A DNA stretch of 64,000 nucleotides from Antedon bifida (lineage: Eukaryota > Echinodermata > Crinoidea > Comatulida > Antedonidae). Both the position numbers and the translations under genes were made by a program. The stretch spans positions 2,914,001-2,978,000 of the forward strand of contig OY727096.1 in the NCBI GenBank assembly GCA_963402885.1, in the 5' to 3' direction. The notes beneath the pieces are model-generated. The model was given only the letters and a program-made list of their open reading frames with translations, was not told the DNA's origin and did no database searches. Below, piece by piece: positions 1-54,000 of the stretch; positions within the stretch are counted from its first letter, which is position 1; each line of letters starts with the position of its first letter.

Positions 1-89
1 ATTGTATTCATAAATGTCAGGCTTACACATCATAATTGTGAGTGATTGATCATTAATAAAACAATAAAATATTAGATGGAACAGATGGA

Positions 90-250
90 AATTCTGTCTA
101 CACTATCCAACTAGTTTGACAAAACAAGTGTGATGTGCCCAAATATGGTAGGGATATGTTTAAATATGGTAGTGGTATGACATCATCATGTCCATATATG
201 GGCACATCACATTTGTTTGTCACAAAGTTTGATACTGTAGACAGAGCTTT
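90..250 (+). mobile_element. MITE family A, full copy, + orientation
   Basis: Palindromic element of about 160 bp. The left end reads CTGTCTACACTATC and the right end GATACTGTAGACAGAG; the core has GTGATGTGCCC-type and GGGCACATCAC inverted arms. I define + orientation as the arm with CTAGTTTGAC on the left and CACAAAGTTTG on the right. No coding capacity. At least 23 copies lie in this window. Confidence 0.85.
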
Positions 251-492
251 AGTATAAAGCAGCTTGCTGGTAAAACATTTTATGTCCAAAATACCAGAGA
301 ATGGTAACTAAATATACTGTAGTAAGCTAAAAGTACACTAGTTTATAATAGAGTTTTATTGATTATGCACTGACCCCCGGGAGGTGCGCCATGGATGCGT
401 CATTTCAAATAATTATTGACTCAGGGGTGCTTAAGCATTTAAAGACTACACAGTAGGCCTACATCCCATCATGTTGAACGTAAATGAAGAAT

Positions 493-1064
493 AAATAAAT
501 GGTTCAGGGACGATTCGGCCCTGAGACGATTCGGCCCGGGACTATTCGGCCCACTTTTGGTGAGACGATTCGGCCCACTTTTGGGCCGAAACGTCCCACT
601 TTGTGGGCCGAAACGTCTCACTTTAGACCAAATTCATATTCATTTTTTTTTTGGTATTTATCCAGTTTTTAAAGGTGTTTAACAATCCGTATTTATTGAT
701 ATTGACAATCTTGATATAATATATTACTAAAAAAACGTAATTTTATATTCAATTTATTACTTCGAAAACTTTGTTTATTTCGTGCATTCGCCAAGCGGCC
801 AACAGAGGGCGTAACTTGTTTACATCGTTTGCGTGACTAAAAAATGATCATTTTCGACAATGTTTTCAAAATGTTTGCTTTATTGCATCTTTATCCCTAG
901 TAGTACTATCCCATAGTCTCTGAAAATAAAGTTTGGGGAAAAAAGCTTTTATGCTTATAAATGCATATCAAAGCCGATAAATTTAAGTGTGCCGAATCGT
1001 CTCAGGGCCGAATCGTCCCGGGCCGAATCGTCTCAGGGCCGAATCGTCCCGTTACCAAATAAAT
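493..1064. mobile_element. 556-bp MITE with 8-bp target duplication (hAT-like)
   Basis: The element runs 501-1056. Its ends are inverted repeats of roughly 60 bp: the left end has GGGACGATTCGGCCCTGAGA and the right end is its reverse complement, each with a sub-repeat of CGATTCGGCCC. It is flanked by identical octamers AAATAAAT at 493-500 and 1057-1064. There is no transposase, so it is non-autonomous. An 8-bp duplication is typical of hAT elements, but the superfamily is inferred. Confidence 0.85.
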
Positions 1065-3194
1065 ATTAACAAGCCGTACAGTATATCAGGTCTAATAATG
1101 GAGTTCCATGATCTCTGTCATGTCGGAAGAATGGTTAGTTTCCCAGGTGACGATGACATTTCATTTAAATGTTCTGGTAAAACGGGGGTTTAAATACGTT
1201 CTTTGGCTAATGATGCTCTACTGTAACTGTATACAGTACATGAACAGTTGATTTTATTGCAACCCCAAGAAAAACCTAGCTAGGCCTGCATTGTACTTCA
1301 ATAATAAAATACTAAATTAAATGATCCCTTATTTTCCATTTTCCCCTTCTTCTTTCAATCAAAATTATAATGGCTGGATAATTGTAAAATGAATAATTAA
1401 TAGGCCTAAAGTCTAAGCCAAAGCAACAGTTATTAAGACGCGCCCCAACTGAGATCAAACAGAAGAAAAATCCGGATTCATCCGGTGCTGCTGCATGAAT
1501 GGCCGCTTCACACACACCGTAAAAAGTCAATGCGAATAACTTCCTCATCAGAGATTCGAAAATATAAATATTGTTTATTGAGTAGAAACTGTAAGAAACA
1601 ATACTAAACTGATCCCTAAACTACTTTACAGCATATCCATTAAGTCTATAGAATGAATTATTACGTGAAAATACATAAAACGTAACAAATAGTAACGTCC
1701 ATTGGTTTTTCCTAGCCTAAACTAGCAACAATGAGTAGGCCATTTCATGCCTTTTATTCCCACAAATATCTCTATACCACTCTAGGCCTACCCACGGCAC
1801 AAGCAACGGATTCCCCAAGCAACAAGGCGAGGTAATTTGCATTGCTTTGTTTAGTACAGTTAAAATACTTGTTACTTGTGGTAAATTAAACACTGAAGTA
1901 GTACGTGTTATCGATAACTTACTTCTGATGGCTTACACATTGAGTGACCAATTCCTAGGAAACTTCCAACAAAAATAGGAGTATTCTGGTGTACCGGCTG
2001 TTTCGATTTCTGGGGAATGAATCGAATCGCTAAAACAACGGTGTGCTGAAGAAGAATAGGAAATATCCCACACACACAAAATCAGATTCCAAGGTGAACA
2101 CGCATGCGCATACATTATAAATAGGTAAAAAGAATTTAACGACAATCATCAAATTTATGTTGAGTTTTCACATAATTAACTACGAAATAAGAAATAATTA
2201 TCATTAAAAATTTTTATTTATAGTTTTCAAAGCTATATAAATTATAATTAATTAAAGAATATAAATAGTTATGCTACATATGATTACTAAAATAGAGGTA
2301 TTAATTCGTTTGGTATTTAGTCTCACATGTCAGTAGTAGTTCCTCCTCTCTCCAACCCAACCCCCTTTCCCCCACACCCGCTCGCGCTCCGCATGATATT
2401 ATTAATTCGATTGGTGGCGCAATTCAATTTTATTCAAAAAGCCATATAATATGATAAATGGTATTTTTAACACAATGTCAAACAATATTATTTTATAATT
2501 TTTTATCATATTACAATAATCTAAAGTTAGTTATACTAATCACTACTTCTGTCAATTAAAAGTATCACAAATAATTAAATTCTCCATACTTAAATGAAAT
2601 ATTAATTTAAAAAAATGTTTTTTTAAAGCACTTATTTAGCATGTTGTGCTTTATAAATTAAAAAATTAGCCATAGATATGGACATTATGAAGAGACTGCT
2701 GAATTCTTAAAATATGCCCTCTGTTGCTTAATTTTGGAGTTAGAACTTCACTCAATCTTACTCAATTAATAATTTATATTATTTTACGTGGGGATATGTA
2801 TAAGATATGTACAAGTAACAATGTGCATGGTGGGCTTTAGTAGACTGTGTTTCGACTTAATATTAATAAAAAGAAAAATATTCTGGCACATATGGCATTT
2901 CATACGTATGATATTGAGCTCAAAATCACAATGTATTATTCCAGAAAAAAATAAAAAAGACAATAAATTACAATACAAATTGAACTGGGATAATTTTATC
3001 CAATTATGTAATCATGAAGTTTGATGCACAATTTGTAATATTAATAATAGCATTATAATCGTTTTATTTTCTTTTTAAAATAACATTTTGAAATTGTATT
3101 TTTAGTATTACAAAATAATTAGTTATTATTTGGAGGCTGGTACTACAATACGCTTGGGAATTAGAAGAACTTTTTAACCCTGCTTTGCATATTC
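1065..3194. other. non-coding upstream DNA
   Basis: AT-rich sequence with short open frames on both strands (for example minus strand 1312-1548 and 1933-2145), none with a recognisable domain or convincing splice context. I see no gene, RNA gene or complete transposon here. TAGGCCTA-type motifs occur at several places. Confidence 0.5.
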
Positions 3195-3390
3195 ATGAGG
3201 GAGGCGTGGCTTTTCCCTCTGTGATTTGTACGCTATGAAGAGGAACAACAAATCTGCCGATGGCGGTCGTTGTGCTGGTGTGGCAGTGTGCACGGAAGTA
3301 GAGAGAAGGGCCTGCGTAGCCTAGAACTAAGTATAGCCTAGCCCTAGAATTGAAACATTTATTTAATCTTTTTGAAACCGAATTCATCAG
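3195..3390 (+). promoter_or_regulatory. candidate HECW promoter / untranslated first exon
   Basis: A locally less AT-rich stretch just upstream of the coding part of HECW. It ends in a good splice donor (TTCATCAG then GTATAG at 3391), as expected for an untranslated exon joined to the acceptor at 4035. No long open frame is present. Transcript data would be needed; another upstream exon is possible. Confidence 0.35.
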
Positions 3391-4049
3391 GTATAGTTTT
3401 ACAGCCTTTTGACATGTGCTAGTTTTCCAATAAACTGTATTTATATTTACTTTCTAATCGAAAAGGAGGGCTTTACACACAGCCAGCTAGCTAGTCTAGG
3501 CCTAGCCTAGGCTAGACTCGGGCGGGAGTAGGCTAGGAAGGGTAGGAACATCATATTTTATTTATAATCGGTGTATGTTTGTGCCTGGTGGTATGAACTA
3601 TCAGTATGAATCTGTAGCGTAGCCTGAATATCTACTGTTGTCACAAATGTTGCAGGCAGGCCTTGGTAAATAAAAATGGAAATAAAATAATAAATAAATT
3701 ATGGAAATTTGAACTTGTTTTGATTTAGGCTCTGATCTCCTGCGCCTCAACAACTGACTGTAGTTTAGTTTATTATTTTTGAATGTCTGCAGATGACCTA
3801 CCTTTTGGTATAGTGAAGGAAGTTAGCATTTTGTACTGTATATAATTAAAAATATGTTATGCGCGATGATTTTCACAATTAAAATCAAAAGTAGTAGTAA
3901 TATAATATGATAAAAAACTGTTTATGATTGGTGCATTAATTATTGATTAACAAAACAAATACATTAAAGTTAAAATTTAAAAGAAATTCACATTCCAAAT
4001 TTACATTAATTATAACTTGATTTTACTTTTTACAGCAATTATTATAATC

Positions 4050-44234
<40,185 letters not shown>

Positions 44235-44766
44235 ATCGCACCGATTTTAAAACAAAGGAATCACAGGGAAAACAAAATTAAAAAACTTGATTTAAATAAA
44301 TATAAGACTTTACTAGCAATGGACATATAAATTCAAATGTTATAAAAGTAAATTACTGACATACAAATGTTCTCTGATTATAAAAGTATAATACTGGGCA
44401 TTGTGGGTAAAGTACGTTAAAACAGGGCTTTCTATCCCATCATGCTTTTCATTTTGTAATATAACCATAGTGAGAAATATATATATATAACTTATTGTTG
44501 GTCAATTCAAAGATAATTATTTTAATATTCATAGTTATAATAGTATAAAATCAACACATTTGTAAGCTAAAATGCAAGAATTATTATTATTAATATTATC
44601 ATCCCCATTATTGTATTCTTATTTGTTGTCTTCATATCTAACAATAATATCTGTATCATTTTCAACATTTTGTACGAGACCATTGTTTTATGTATTTCAT
44701 TTTCGTAATTCTATCATGTACTGAAAACTAATATACAGTAGTGAAAACATTTTCCTCTGGTTTTGA

Positions 44767-44870
44767 TTAGTATATTGATATGTAGTTCATTAATTGTAAA
44801 CCGTCTTGAAACATAAGTTTCAATTACTGGTTTACTATCAATAAACTACATATCAATATGAAAACTAATA
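44767..44870. repeat. long inverted repeat in the HECW 3'UTR region
   Basis: TTGATATGTAGTT near 44773 pairs with AACTACATATCAA near 44845, and further in GTAAACC pairs with GGTTTAC and GAAAC with GTTTC. This gives a hairpin about 100 bp long with a few bulges that includes the AATAAA. Confidence 0.75.
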
Positions 44871-45484
44871 TGTTTTTTATTTATATAATTTTAATACTGT
44901 GAGTAAATAATTATGAATAATGAGGTGATTTTGATAATGATAATAATAATGATACGATACCATGAAATAGAATAGAGATGAAAGTGACTATTCCTGGCCA
45001 TCATATACAGCACACTAAAATAACCATAAATGATGAATATTAGATTAATAGAAGATAATAAAGATATAATAAAGGTAATAACATAGTATATATAATAATA
45101 ATATAAAGATAAATTAATATAATTTAAGCTGATTATGAGGATGATGAGGGTGACTATTATGGCATTTTTATATGGTAACGTTGATCATAGTTTTTTAATT
45201 ATTACAAGGAGAAAAAAATAAGTTTTTATATTCATATAATAACAATTCAATTATAATACATTAGGCTAAAGTAGTGTAGAAAATATAGTATACCAGGAGA
45301 GCCATCACCATACCCAGCAGAAGACATCAATTGGAGTTCCAGTTGAGATGACTTTTATATATAACCCTTTTTGTATTAAAGTATAATGTTAGATATAAGT
45401 GTAATACTGCTACACAACATGGTATTATATAACTACAAATATTACATTTTGTATATTATATTATTAAATATGTGATACATTACT

Positions 45485-45649
45485 AAAACTCTGTCTACAC
45501 TATCAAACTAGTTTAACAAAAAAGTGTGATGTACCCAAATATAGTAGTGATATGGCCACATATGGTAGTAATATGACATCATCATGTCTATATATGGGCA
45601 TATCACATTTTTTGGTCAGATAAAGTTTGATAGTGTAGACAGAGCTTAA
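45485..45649 (+). mobile_element. MITE family A, + orientation
   Basis: AAACTCTGTCTACACTATC on the left and GATAGTGTAGACAGAGCTTA on the right, in the intergenic region. Confidence 0.85.
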
Positions 45650-47874
45650 TACAGCATACATCACACTGATCATACACACATACTACTTGGGCACTAGCGA
45701 ACAATAAGTTTGTGCTTTAAATTCTTTATTCAAATATAGTACTGTAAATATAAGAATCATGAATAACATAACATTGACTATATTTAAATTTGAATTTATA
45801 ATTGTTATATAAAAATACTATTAATTTATATAAATAGATACATGATCATATAAAAATCGCACATTAAGAGTATATATTATATATAGTTTGTTACATTCAA
45901 TTGGTCTGAAATTTATTTTAATTTAACGTAAGTTTTTTTGCAGAAATGTTTTGATAATAATCGTATTATTGTGCAACACATTCAGGATTTTTTTTAATTT
46001 GTAACTGATTGTATTTTCAAGTATATTAAAATATAAAAGGGCGTGGTAATGCTTATTAAATATAAAAAGGGCGTGGTAATGCTTATATAAAATGGGGTAT
46101 TCAGTATGGTACTGTTTCGTATATAAATATATTATTACTGTAAAATTAATATTATATAAAGTATCATATTACGTGTTTTGTATATTTTTCTGGCATGCGA
46201 CTTTTTTTTTAGATATGAGGTGCGGTCATTCTATACAAAGTAAAAAGTTATATATGCAATTGTTATTCTTTCTAATTATCTAGTTGTCAAATTTTACTGG
46301 ATTTTCAGCACATCGTTTTATCTGTTTTGTTTTAATTTGTACCAATATTGTTCATGAATCTTTTCTTCAACAAAAAGTTTAAATAAAAATGACAAAAATA
46401 TATAATATTTTGTATATTTCTAAAAAATATTTTTACCTAGCAGTTTAGAAATTGTAAACTAGTGTACTTTACGGTATGCATATTGTAATGATGATTGTTG
46501 CGTTTATATAGCGTATATACAGGACATCTCCATATGCACTTATACCACGACCAAATGAAGAATAAAACAAGACAAAAGAAGTCAGAAAGATAATTTAAAA
46601 CATAGGGAAATGATGGGATTTGAGCCGAGACTTAAAGAGAGCGAGAGATGGCGATTTCTGCAACCTCAGCTCTGCACATTCAAGGGTTGTGTGCGCCAAA
46701 GCTCAATTGAAGCAGCGACGTGGAAGAAGCATTCTATACTCCCCAAATGTCTTGAGATGGCCAATTTGACACTGAAGGGTACTGGAAGAAGAGGAAGAGG
46801 TAGACTATAAGTGAGGAAACACTTGATTGGAGGGATCTAACAACAGAATGCTGAGCTCCAGAGTTAAAAGTGTTTATCTATGGTTGCGACACGATCAGTT
46901 CCAGGTCGCCTCTTAGACCCCGCGGAAAATATGTACATACAGTACTATTGGTGGTATTTGTCGCCGCCATACATAAGATCAAAGGACTGTTACGAGTTCC
47001 TATCTTGGCAAGGCGAGCTCAGTGTCCTGTTGTCATATTGCCCTGAGTTTCCTCCGTGATTTGAGATAGCATCGAAAGGTTTTTGTCTTTTTTTCAATTA
47101 CAATTTCTGGCGAAATATTTGAGGTTTTGAGTTATGCCGAGGGGGAAAAGTGTACTCGAGAATTGTAATCTTCGACTGGAAATATATTCCCGAATATCCT
47201 GTCCATTGTTGGCGTGGTAGCCGGTTTGAATAGAGGAATCCTTTTCAATAAATGGATTTCTTTTGAACCCTGGCCTTTACTGCGATACGCAAACACTCAA
47301 CTTTAGTGACGTAACTGTACTACTGTATTATTGTATTGTCAATGTTGGTGTGTGCACGTATTCGTGTGACCATCAATGAATTCCTTTATGGGACCATGCG
47401 AAAACATTTACAATGATGTCATGATGACGTCACGCTGTAAATAAAACCAGCAAAGAATAATTAATGTTTGCAAATGGAGAAGGATGTAAAAAACACAAAA
47501 CAGGGCGTAAACATTTAAAAGTAAACCGCATTTGTAATCTGCAATGGGGGCTTTCTAATTTTATATCTCCATGATATTGATTAACAATTGTTTTGTTTTT
47601 TAAGTTTCGTTTTTAAAGCAGTGTTCATTCAATTGCGACTAAATCATATATGCATTTGGAGAGGTACTCTAGGAATAAGGATTAGGATCACCGAAGAAAT
47701 GTACAATAGAATACTGTGGTCTTTATAATAAAAGGGGATTTTCTATTTACAGTCTGACAACCCAGTATTGTCATTGAAATTCATTGAGCCATGACTCACT
47801 AACCAATTGTTACGTTGCATTATTTTTCCCAAACAGGGTATATTTCATCTCGGTTTCTTATCGATTTGACGTAA

Positions 47875-47936
47875 GATCAATATAAGATTATTTGCTCTTC
47901 ACACTCGACGACTGGATCATGAATCTTTTTTAATTA
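47875..47936 (+). promoter_or_regulatory. candidate promoter and 5'UTR of the YWTD/mucin/HYR gene
   Basis: TATAAGA at 47881-47887 lies about 55 bp before the start codon, which fits a short TATA-type promoter with transcription starting near 47910. A five-codon upstream frame (ATGAATCTTTTTTAA, 47919-47933) ends 3 bp before the main ATG. This is inferred from position and motif only. Confidence 0.4.
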
Positions 47937-48009
47937 ATGATGTTTATAACGACGATCCAACTTTGGCTCTGTTTTCTTGTGGGATTACTTAAATGTTCGA
48001 CTGCTATAA
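47937..48009 (+). CDS. exon 1: signal peptide
   Basis: Codes 24 residues, almost all signal peptide, ending in CSTAI. Donor GTATGT at 48010. The downstream one of two adjacent ATGs (47940) could also start it. Confidence 0.75.
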
Positions 48010-51000
48010 GTATGTATATTTTGTTTTTATTGTTTACTATATAAATGAATGAAGGGACACCACGAGGGTGAATATTATACTAGGTTAAGCCTTGTCTACA
48101 CTATCAACTTTGTGACAAAAAAATGTGATGTGCCCATATATGGACATGATGATGTCATATCACTACCATATTTGGGACGATCACTACCATATTTGTGCAC
48201 ATCACACTTTTTTGTCAAACTAGTTTGATAGTGTAGACAGGGCTTAAAGGCCCTATATCAAGTCAATACGAGTTTAAATAAATATTATGCGTTTAGATAC
48301 GGCCCATCTTTATGATGTTGGCTGTCCCATAATCTTAATATCAGAACGTCATTAACTGTTTAAGCTTTATTCAATAGATGTAACGAGTGAATTTGTGATT
48401 GTTAGTAGTGTAACAACACCAGGGATATACTTCTCATTGTTCGATTATGAAAATGTTGAATTCGAGGTTGATTTTGAACCACTACCCGCTATGACAGAAC
48501 ATTTCTCCCCAAAATCCGTCGACTTTCATCGACGAATGTGTGCTGTATATTGGGTAGAGGAATTTACTAGTAGTATATGGCGCTACTTCTTAGCAGAGGA
48601 GACCTCCGAGGTCGTGATTTCTGAAGAAGAATCCATACCAGGAGTTTCAAGAAGTAAGTTAATTATTTCATTCATTTAGATTTAAATTTAATTTAGTTTT
48701 TTAAATATTGAATGTAATTGACTAATGAGTTAAGCATTGCACTTTTATTTACAAACACCCACAGTACGGTTCTTGTATTCATACAAAATACTACTAAATG
48801 TATTGTACTGTCTATTGTAAAATTGCACAATACAGAGAGCTAGGTTGGAATTTGTTGGATTTGTGTAATAATTACAAAGATATGCAACTATGCAAGTTAT
48901 GTCTAAATCTTATAAACTAGGTTTGAACAAACCAGTTGATAACTTGATTTGTTCTACATAACGCCTACCCGTATTAACTTTTCATATGATATAAACTTCA
49001 TCTGCTTTCACAATTTTATTTTGTTCCAAACTTTCATATCATTCCACATTTTCATCATCTAATTTCACATTTCCATCACTTAACTTTAAACATCATATTC
49101 CAAACTTTCATCCCCTTCCACGTTTTCATCCCATTCCACATTTTCTTCCCATTCCACATTTTCATCCCATTCCACATTTTCATCCAATTCCATATTTTCA
49201 TCCCATTTCACCCTTTCATATCATTCCACCCTTTCTTCCCATTCCACACTTTCTTCCCATTCCACATTTTCATACAATTTAACCCTTCCATATTATTTTA
49301 CACTTTCATCCCATTCCATACTTTCCTCCCATTCCCCATTTTCTTCCCATTTCACACTTTTCTTCCAATCCACATTTTCATCCCACTTCACCCTTTCATC
49401 CCATTTCATACGTTCATCTCATTTACAATTTCATAACTATCCATGAATTCGATTTCACATTTCCATTCCATAGATATGTCACTTTCTGTTGATGTGCGTA
49501 CTAATCAATTATTCTGGACTGATTCTGCTTCCCAAACAATTGAGACAGCTGATTTAAACGGTGAAAATCGAGAGGTTCTTGTTGAAGGTGTAATCCAACC
49601 GTTGTCCATTGCAGTAAACTCAGATGAAAAGTACGTTTAAAGATCTGTCCACACTATCAAACTGATAAAAAATGTGACGATGATGTCCATAACTACTATA
49701 TTTGGGCACATCACACTTTTTTTGTCAAACTAGCTTGACAGTGTAAACAGAGCTTAGCATAAGACAACCATGGATGTTACTTTATTAATGACCATTTATA
49801 ATTATTTCAACTAACGATACGCCTGAAAATGTGGTGCATCTTTTCTAGGGAAACTTTGATGGGTTCCGAATAGAGGTTCCGTCCTAGTTTGAATCTACAA
49901 AATCCACAAATAAATTGTCAGCAGCTGATATATTCATTCAGAAACAGAGGGTCGATTGATGAAAAGAGTGTACTTTCACTAGTTTTTGTGTGTTTTATAG
50001 TCTAATAGTTTGGTCGACAGGAGGGACTGCCCCGTCTATTCAACAGGCCGCCTTTAATGGTAGTAGCGTGATTACATTGCTAGAAAATGGATTAATACAA
50101 CCGATATCAGTATTCATAGCACCTAAACGTAAGTAATACCCGGATTTTAATTTCTGTTATTCTATATACCACAACAAACTTCGACAGAACCGTGACAAAG
50201 TGGGCCAGAATTAATTCACGAGAATTGGCCTTGAATTCCATTGTTACTTGGACGTAAACACTTGTAAAACTCTTTGTAGTTTGCACCATTTCATTTTGTA
50301 GTATGAATAGAATAATTAAAGTGAAAAATTTGGTTTAATAAAGCGTACTTGTTTGGGTACCTAAATGTCCATCTGCCACGTGATTGGGGTAAAAGTCAGA
50401 AATCAATACAGCTCTTTATTAGTAATATAGTATTACATTCGCATGGCGTCTTTTATAAAGTACAGAAATGATCATCCGTAGATCTTCTGTACTCCACATA
50501 TACAGTACTGTAGGTACAGTATAGGCCTACTGTATGTGCACATAAGGAAATAGTATGTCCACGTATAAACATGTTGCGTCTGCTATTGGTTAGGTTCATC
50601 TTATGGCCATGATACAGAATCACATGTGAAACATATGTTACACTGTATTATAGAATTTGCCTATGATTCTGTACCGTCATTACAGTACCGAGAATCGGCT
50701 AAAATAACGAACCGTTAATGTAATCCTTGCATTCGCGTGCGTACGTAAAATAATAGAGAACCTTAACCAATATTTGATTATGGTTAGTGAAAAAGAAAAG
50801 AACAGTCCATATTTTTGGGTAAAGCTAATTCTATCGTTTTGTTCTTGATAGCTGATCGAATTTACTGGGGAGACACAGTCGCTCGGATGATATCATATTT
50901 GGAACTCTCGGATGGTAGCAGAGTTGACGTCATAACTGATGTACCAGTTGTCAGTTTGCAGATCTATAAACAGAACCTATACTGGACTCAATTAAATGAA

Positions 51001-54000
51001 GATAGAATTTTTCGTGCTGACAAACACACTGGAGAAATCATTTATACATATATTCTACCGGGGAACTTCATGCCTTATTCTCTGTTCCTATCAGTAACTA
51101 AAGGTAGGCTATTTCAGTATTATAACAGACAATTTATTCATTTATGAATGTTGTCCGTAATTGTATTATTTGTTAGTATTCGTGATTATGTATTACATAT
51201 TCCGTTTTTTTACCTACGCTATTCAAATGTAAGAATTTATACTACTGCTCATATTCAAATTACAGGAAATAACCAAGAAGAAGAGACCACTATTTCAACT
51301 GAAATATTCACTATAGAAGAACATACTACTAAAACAGAAATCGCTAATGCAACAATTGAAACTACACAAGATCCAACAACACAAAATCGTACTGATGGGA
51401 TCACTAAAGCAACAACTCAATTATTAACTGAAAAATCAACTACACAAGAAACAACTACTGTTACAACGGCCACAGAAGCAACAACTGAATTATTAGCTGA
51501 AAAATCAACTGCACAAAATACAACTACTGAGGTACAGACCACTGAGGCAACAACTGAATTATTAGCTGAAAAATCAACTGCACAAAATCCAACCACTGAT
51601 GTCGAGACCACTAAAGCAACAACTGAATTATTAACTGAAAAATCAACAGCACAAAATCCAACCACTGATGTCGAGACAACCAAGGCAACAACTGAATTAT
51701 TAGCTGAAAAACCAACTGCACAAAATCCAACCACTGATGTCGAGACCACTAAAGCAACAACTGAACTATTAACTGAAAAATCAACAGCACAAAATCCAAC
51801 TACTGATGTCGAGGCCACTAAAGCAACAACTGAATTATTAGCTGAAAAATCAACTGCACAAAATCCAACAACTGATGTCGATACTACGAAAGCAACAACT
51901 GAATTATTAGCTGAAAAATCAACTGCACAACATCCAACCACTGAGGTAGAGACAACTAAGGCAACAACTGAATTGTTAGCTGAAAAATCAACTGCACAAA
52001 ATCCAACCACTGATTTCGAGACAACTAAGGCAACAACTGAATTATTAACTGAAAAATCAACAGCACAAAATCCAACCACTGAGGTAGAGACAACTAAGGC
52101 AACAACTGAATTGTTAGCTGAAAAATCAACTGCACAAAATCCAACCACTGATGTCGAGACCACTAAAGCAACAACTGAATTATTAGCTGAAAAATCAACT
52201 GCACAAAATCCAACAACTGATGTTGAGACCACTAAAGCAACAACTGAATTATTAGCTGAAAAAACAACTGCACAAAATCCAACTACTGAGGTAGAGACCA
52301 CTAAAGCAACAACTGAATTACTAGCTAAAAAATCAACTGCACAAAATCCAACCACTGATGTCGAGACCACTGAGCCAACAACTGAATTATTAGCTTAAAA
52401 AACAACTGCACAAAATCCAACTACTGAGGTAGAGACCACTAAAGCAACAACTGAATTACTAGCTGAAAAATCAACTGCACAAAATCCAACCACTGATGTC
52501 GATACCACTGAGCCAACAACTGAATTATTAACTGAAAAATCAACTGCACAAAATCCAACTACTGATGTTGAGACCGCTAAAACAACAACTGAATTATTAG
52601 CTGAAAAATCAACTGCACAAAATCCAACTACTGAGGTAGAGATAACTAAGGCAACAACTGAATTTTTAGCTGAAAAATCAACTGCACAAAATCCAACCAC
52701 TGAGGTAGCGACCACTAAAGCAACAACTGAATTATTAGCTGAAAAAACAACTGCACAAAATCCAACTACTGAGGTAGAGACCACAAAAGCAACAACTGAA
52801 TTATTAGTTGAAAAGTCAACTGCACAAAATCCAACCACTGATGTCGAGACCACTAAAGCAACAACTGAATTATTAGCTGAAAATTCAACTACACAAAATC
52901 CAACTACTGAGGTAGAGACCACTAAAGCAACAACTGAATTATTAGCTGAAAAATCAACTGCACAAAATCCAACTACTGAGGTAGAGACAACTAAGGCAAC
53001 AACTGAATTATTACCTGAAAAATCAACAGCACAAAATCCAACAACTGATGTCGAGACCACTAAAGAAATAACTGAATTTTTAGCTGAAAAATCAACTGCA
53101 CAAAATCCAACCACTGAGGTAGCGACCACTAAAGCAACAACTGAATTATTAGCTGAAAAATCAACTGCACAAAATCCAACAACAGATGTCGAGACCACTA
53201 AAGAAATAACTGAATTTTTAGCTGAAAAATCAACTGCACAAAATCCAACCACTGAGGTAGCGACCACTAAAGCAACAACTGAATTATTAGCTGAAAAATC
53301 AACTGCACAAAATCCAACAACTGATGTCGAGACCACTAAAGAAATAACTGAATTTTTAGCTGAAAAATCAACTGCACAAAATCCAACCACTGAGGTAGCG
53401 ACCACTAAAGCAACAACTGAATTATTAGCTGAAAAATCAACTGCACAAAATCCAACAACTGATGTCGATACTACGAAAGCAACAACAATTGAAGGAACGT
53501 TCACTGATTTAAAGACTGAAGAATCGCCAATAGTTGCAACAACAATCGAAGGAATGTTCACTGATTTAAACACTGAAGAATCGCCAATAGATGCAACAAC
53601 AATTGAAAGAACGTTCACTGATTTAAACACTGAAGAATCGCCAATAGACGCAACAACATTCGAAGGAACGTTCAGTGATTTAAACACTGAAGAATCGCCA
53701 ATAGATGCAACAACAATTGAAGGAACGTTCACTGATTTAAACACTGAAGAATCGCCCACAGATGCGACAACAATTGAAGGGACGTTCACTGACTTAAACA
53801 CTGAAGAATCGCCAATAGATCCAACAACAATTGAAGGAACATTCACTGATTTAAACACTGAAGAATCGCCCACAAATGTAACAACAATTAAAGGAACGTT
53901 CACTGATTTAAACACTGAAGAATCGCCAATAGATACAACAACAATTGAAGGAACGTTCACTGATTTAAAGACCGATGAATCGCCAATAGATACAACAACA

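Larger units (their letters stand above)
44235..47874 (+). other. HECW 3'UTR and intergenic DNA
   Basis: Follows the HECW stop. AATAAA at 44840-44845 is a candidate poly-A signal and sits inside a hairpin (44767-44870). Beyond it come AT-rich sequence with ATA/GATAAT microsatellites (44930-45120), a MITE (45485-45649), two GGGCGTGGTAATGCTTAT repeats near 46040-46085 and a SINE-like region near 46490-47060. The frame at 46610-46810 has no recognisable domain. No other gene is visible. Confidence 0.55.

Noticed and set aside
987-1193. 68-codon frame starting in the CCGAATCGTC repeats
   Set aside because: It begins inside the right end of the 556-bp MITE and runs into unrelated flank, so it is accidental.
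1312-1548. 78-codon minus-strand frame upstream of HECW
   Set aside because: No recognisable domain, no splice partner seen, and no supporting promoter. It could be part of an unknown gene but cannot be supported.
46610-46810. 66-codon frame in the intergenic region
   Set aside because: It lies in a SINE-like repeat region (46490-47060), with basic low-complexity C-terminus and no domain.
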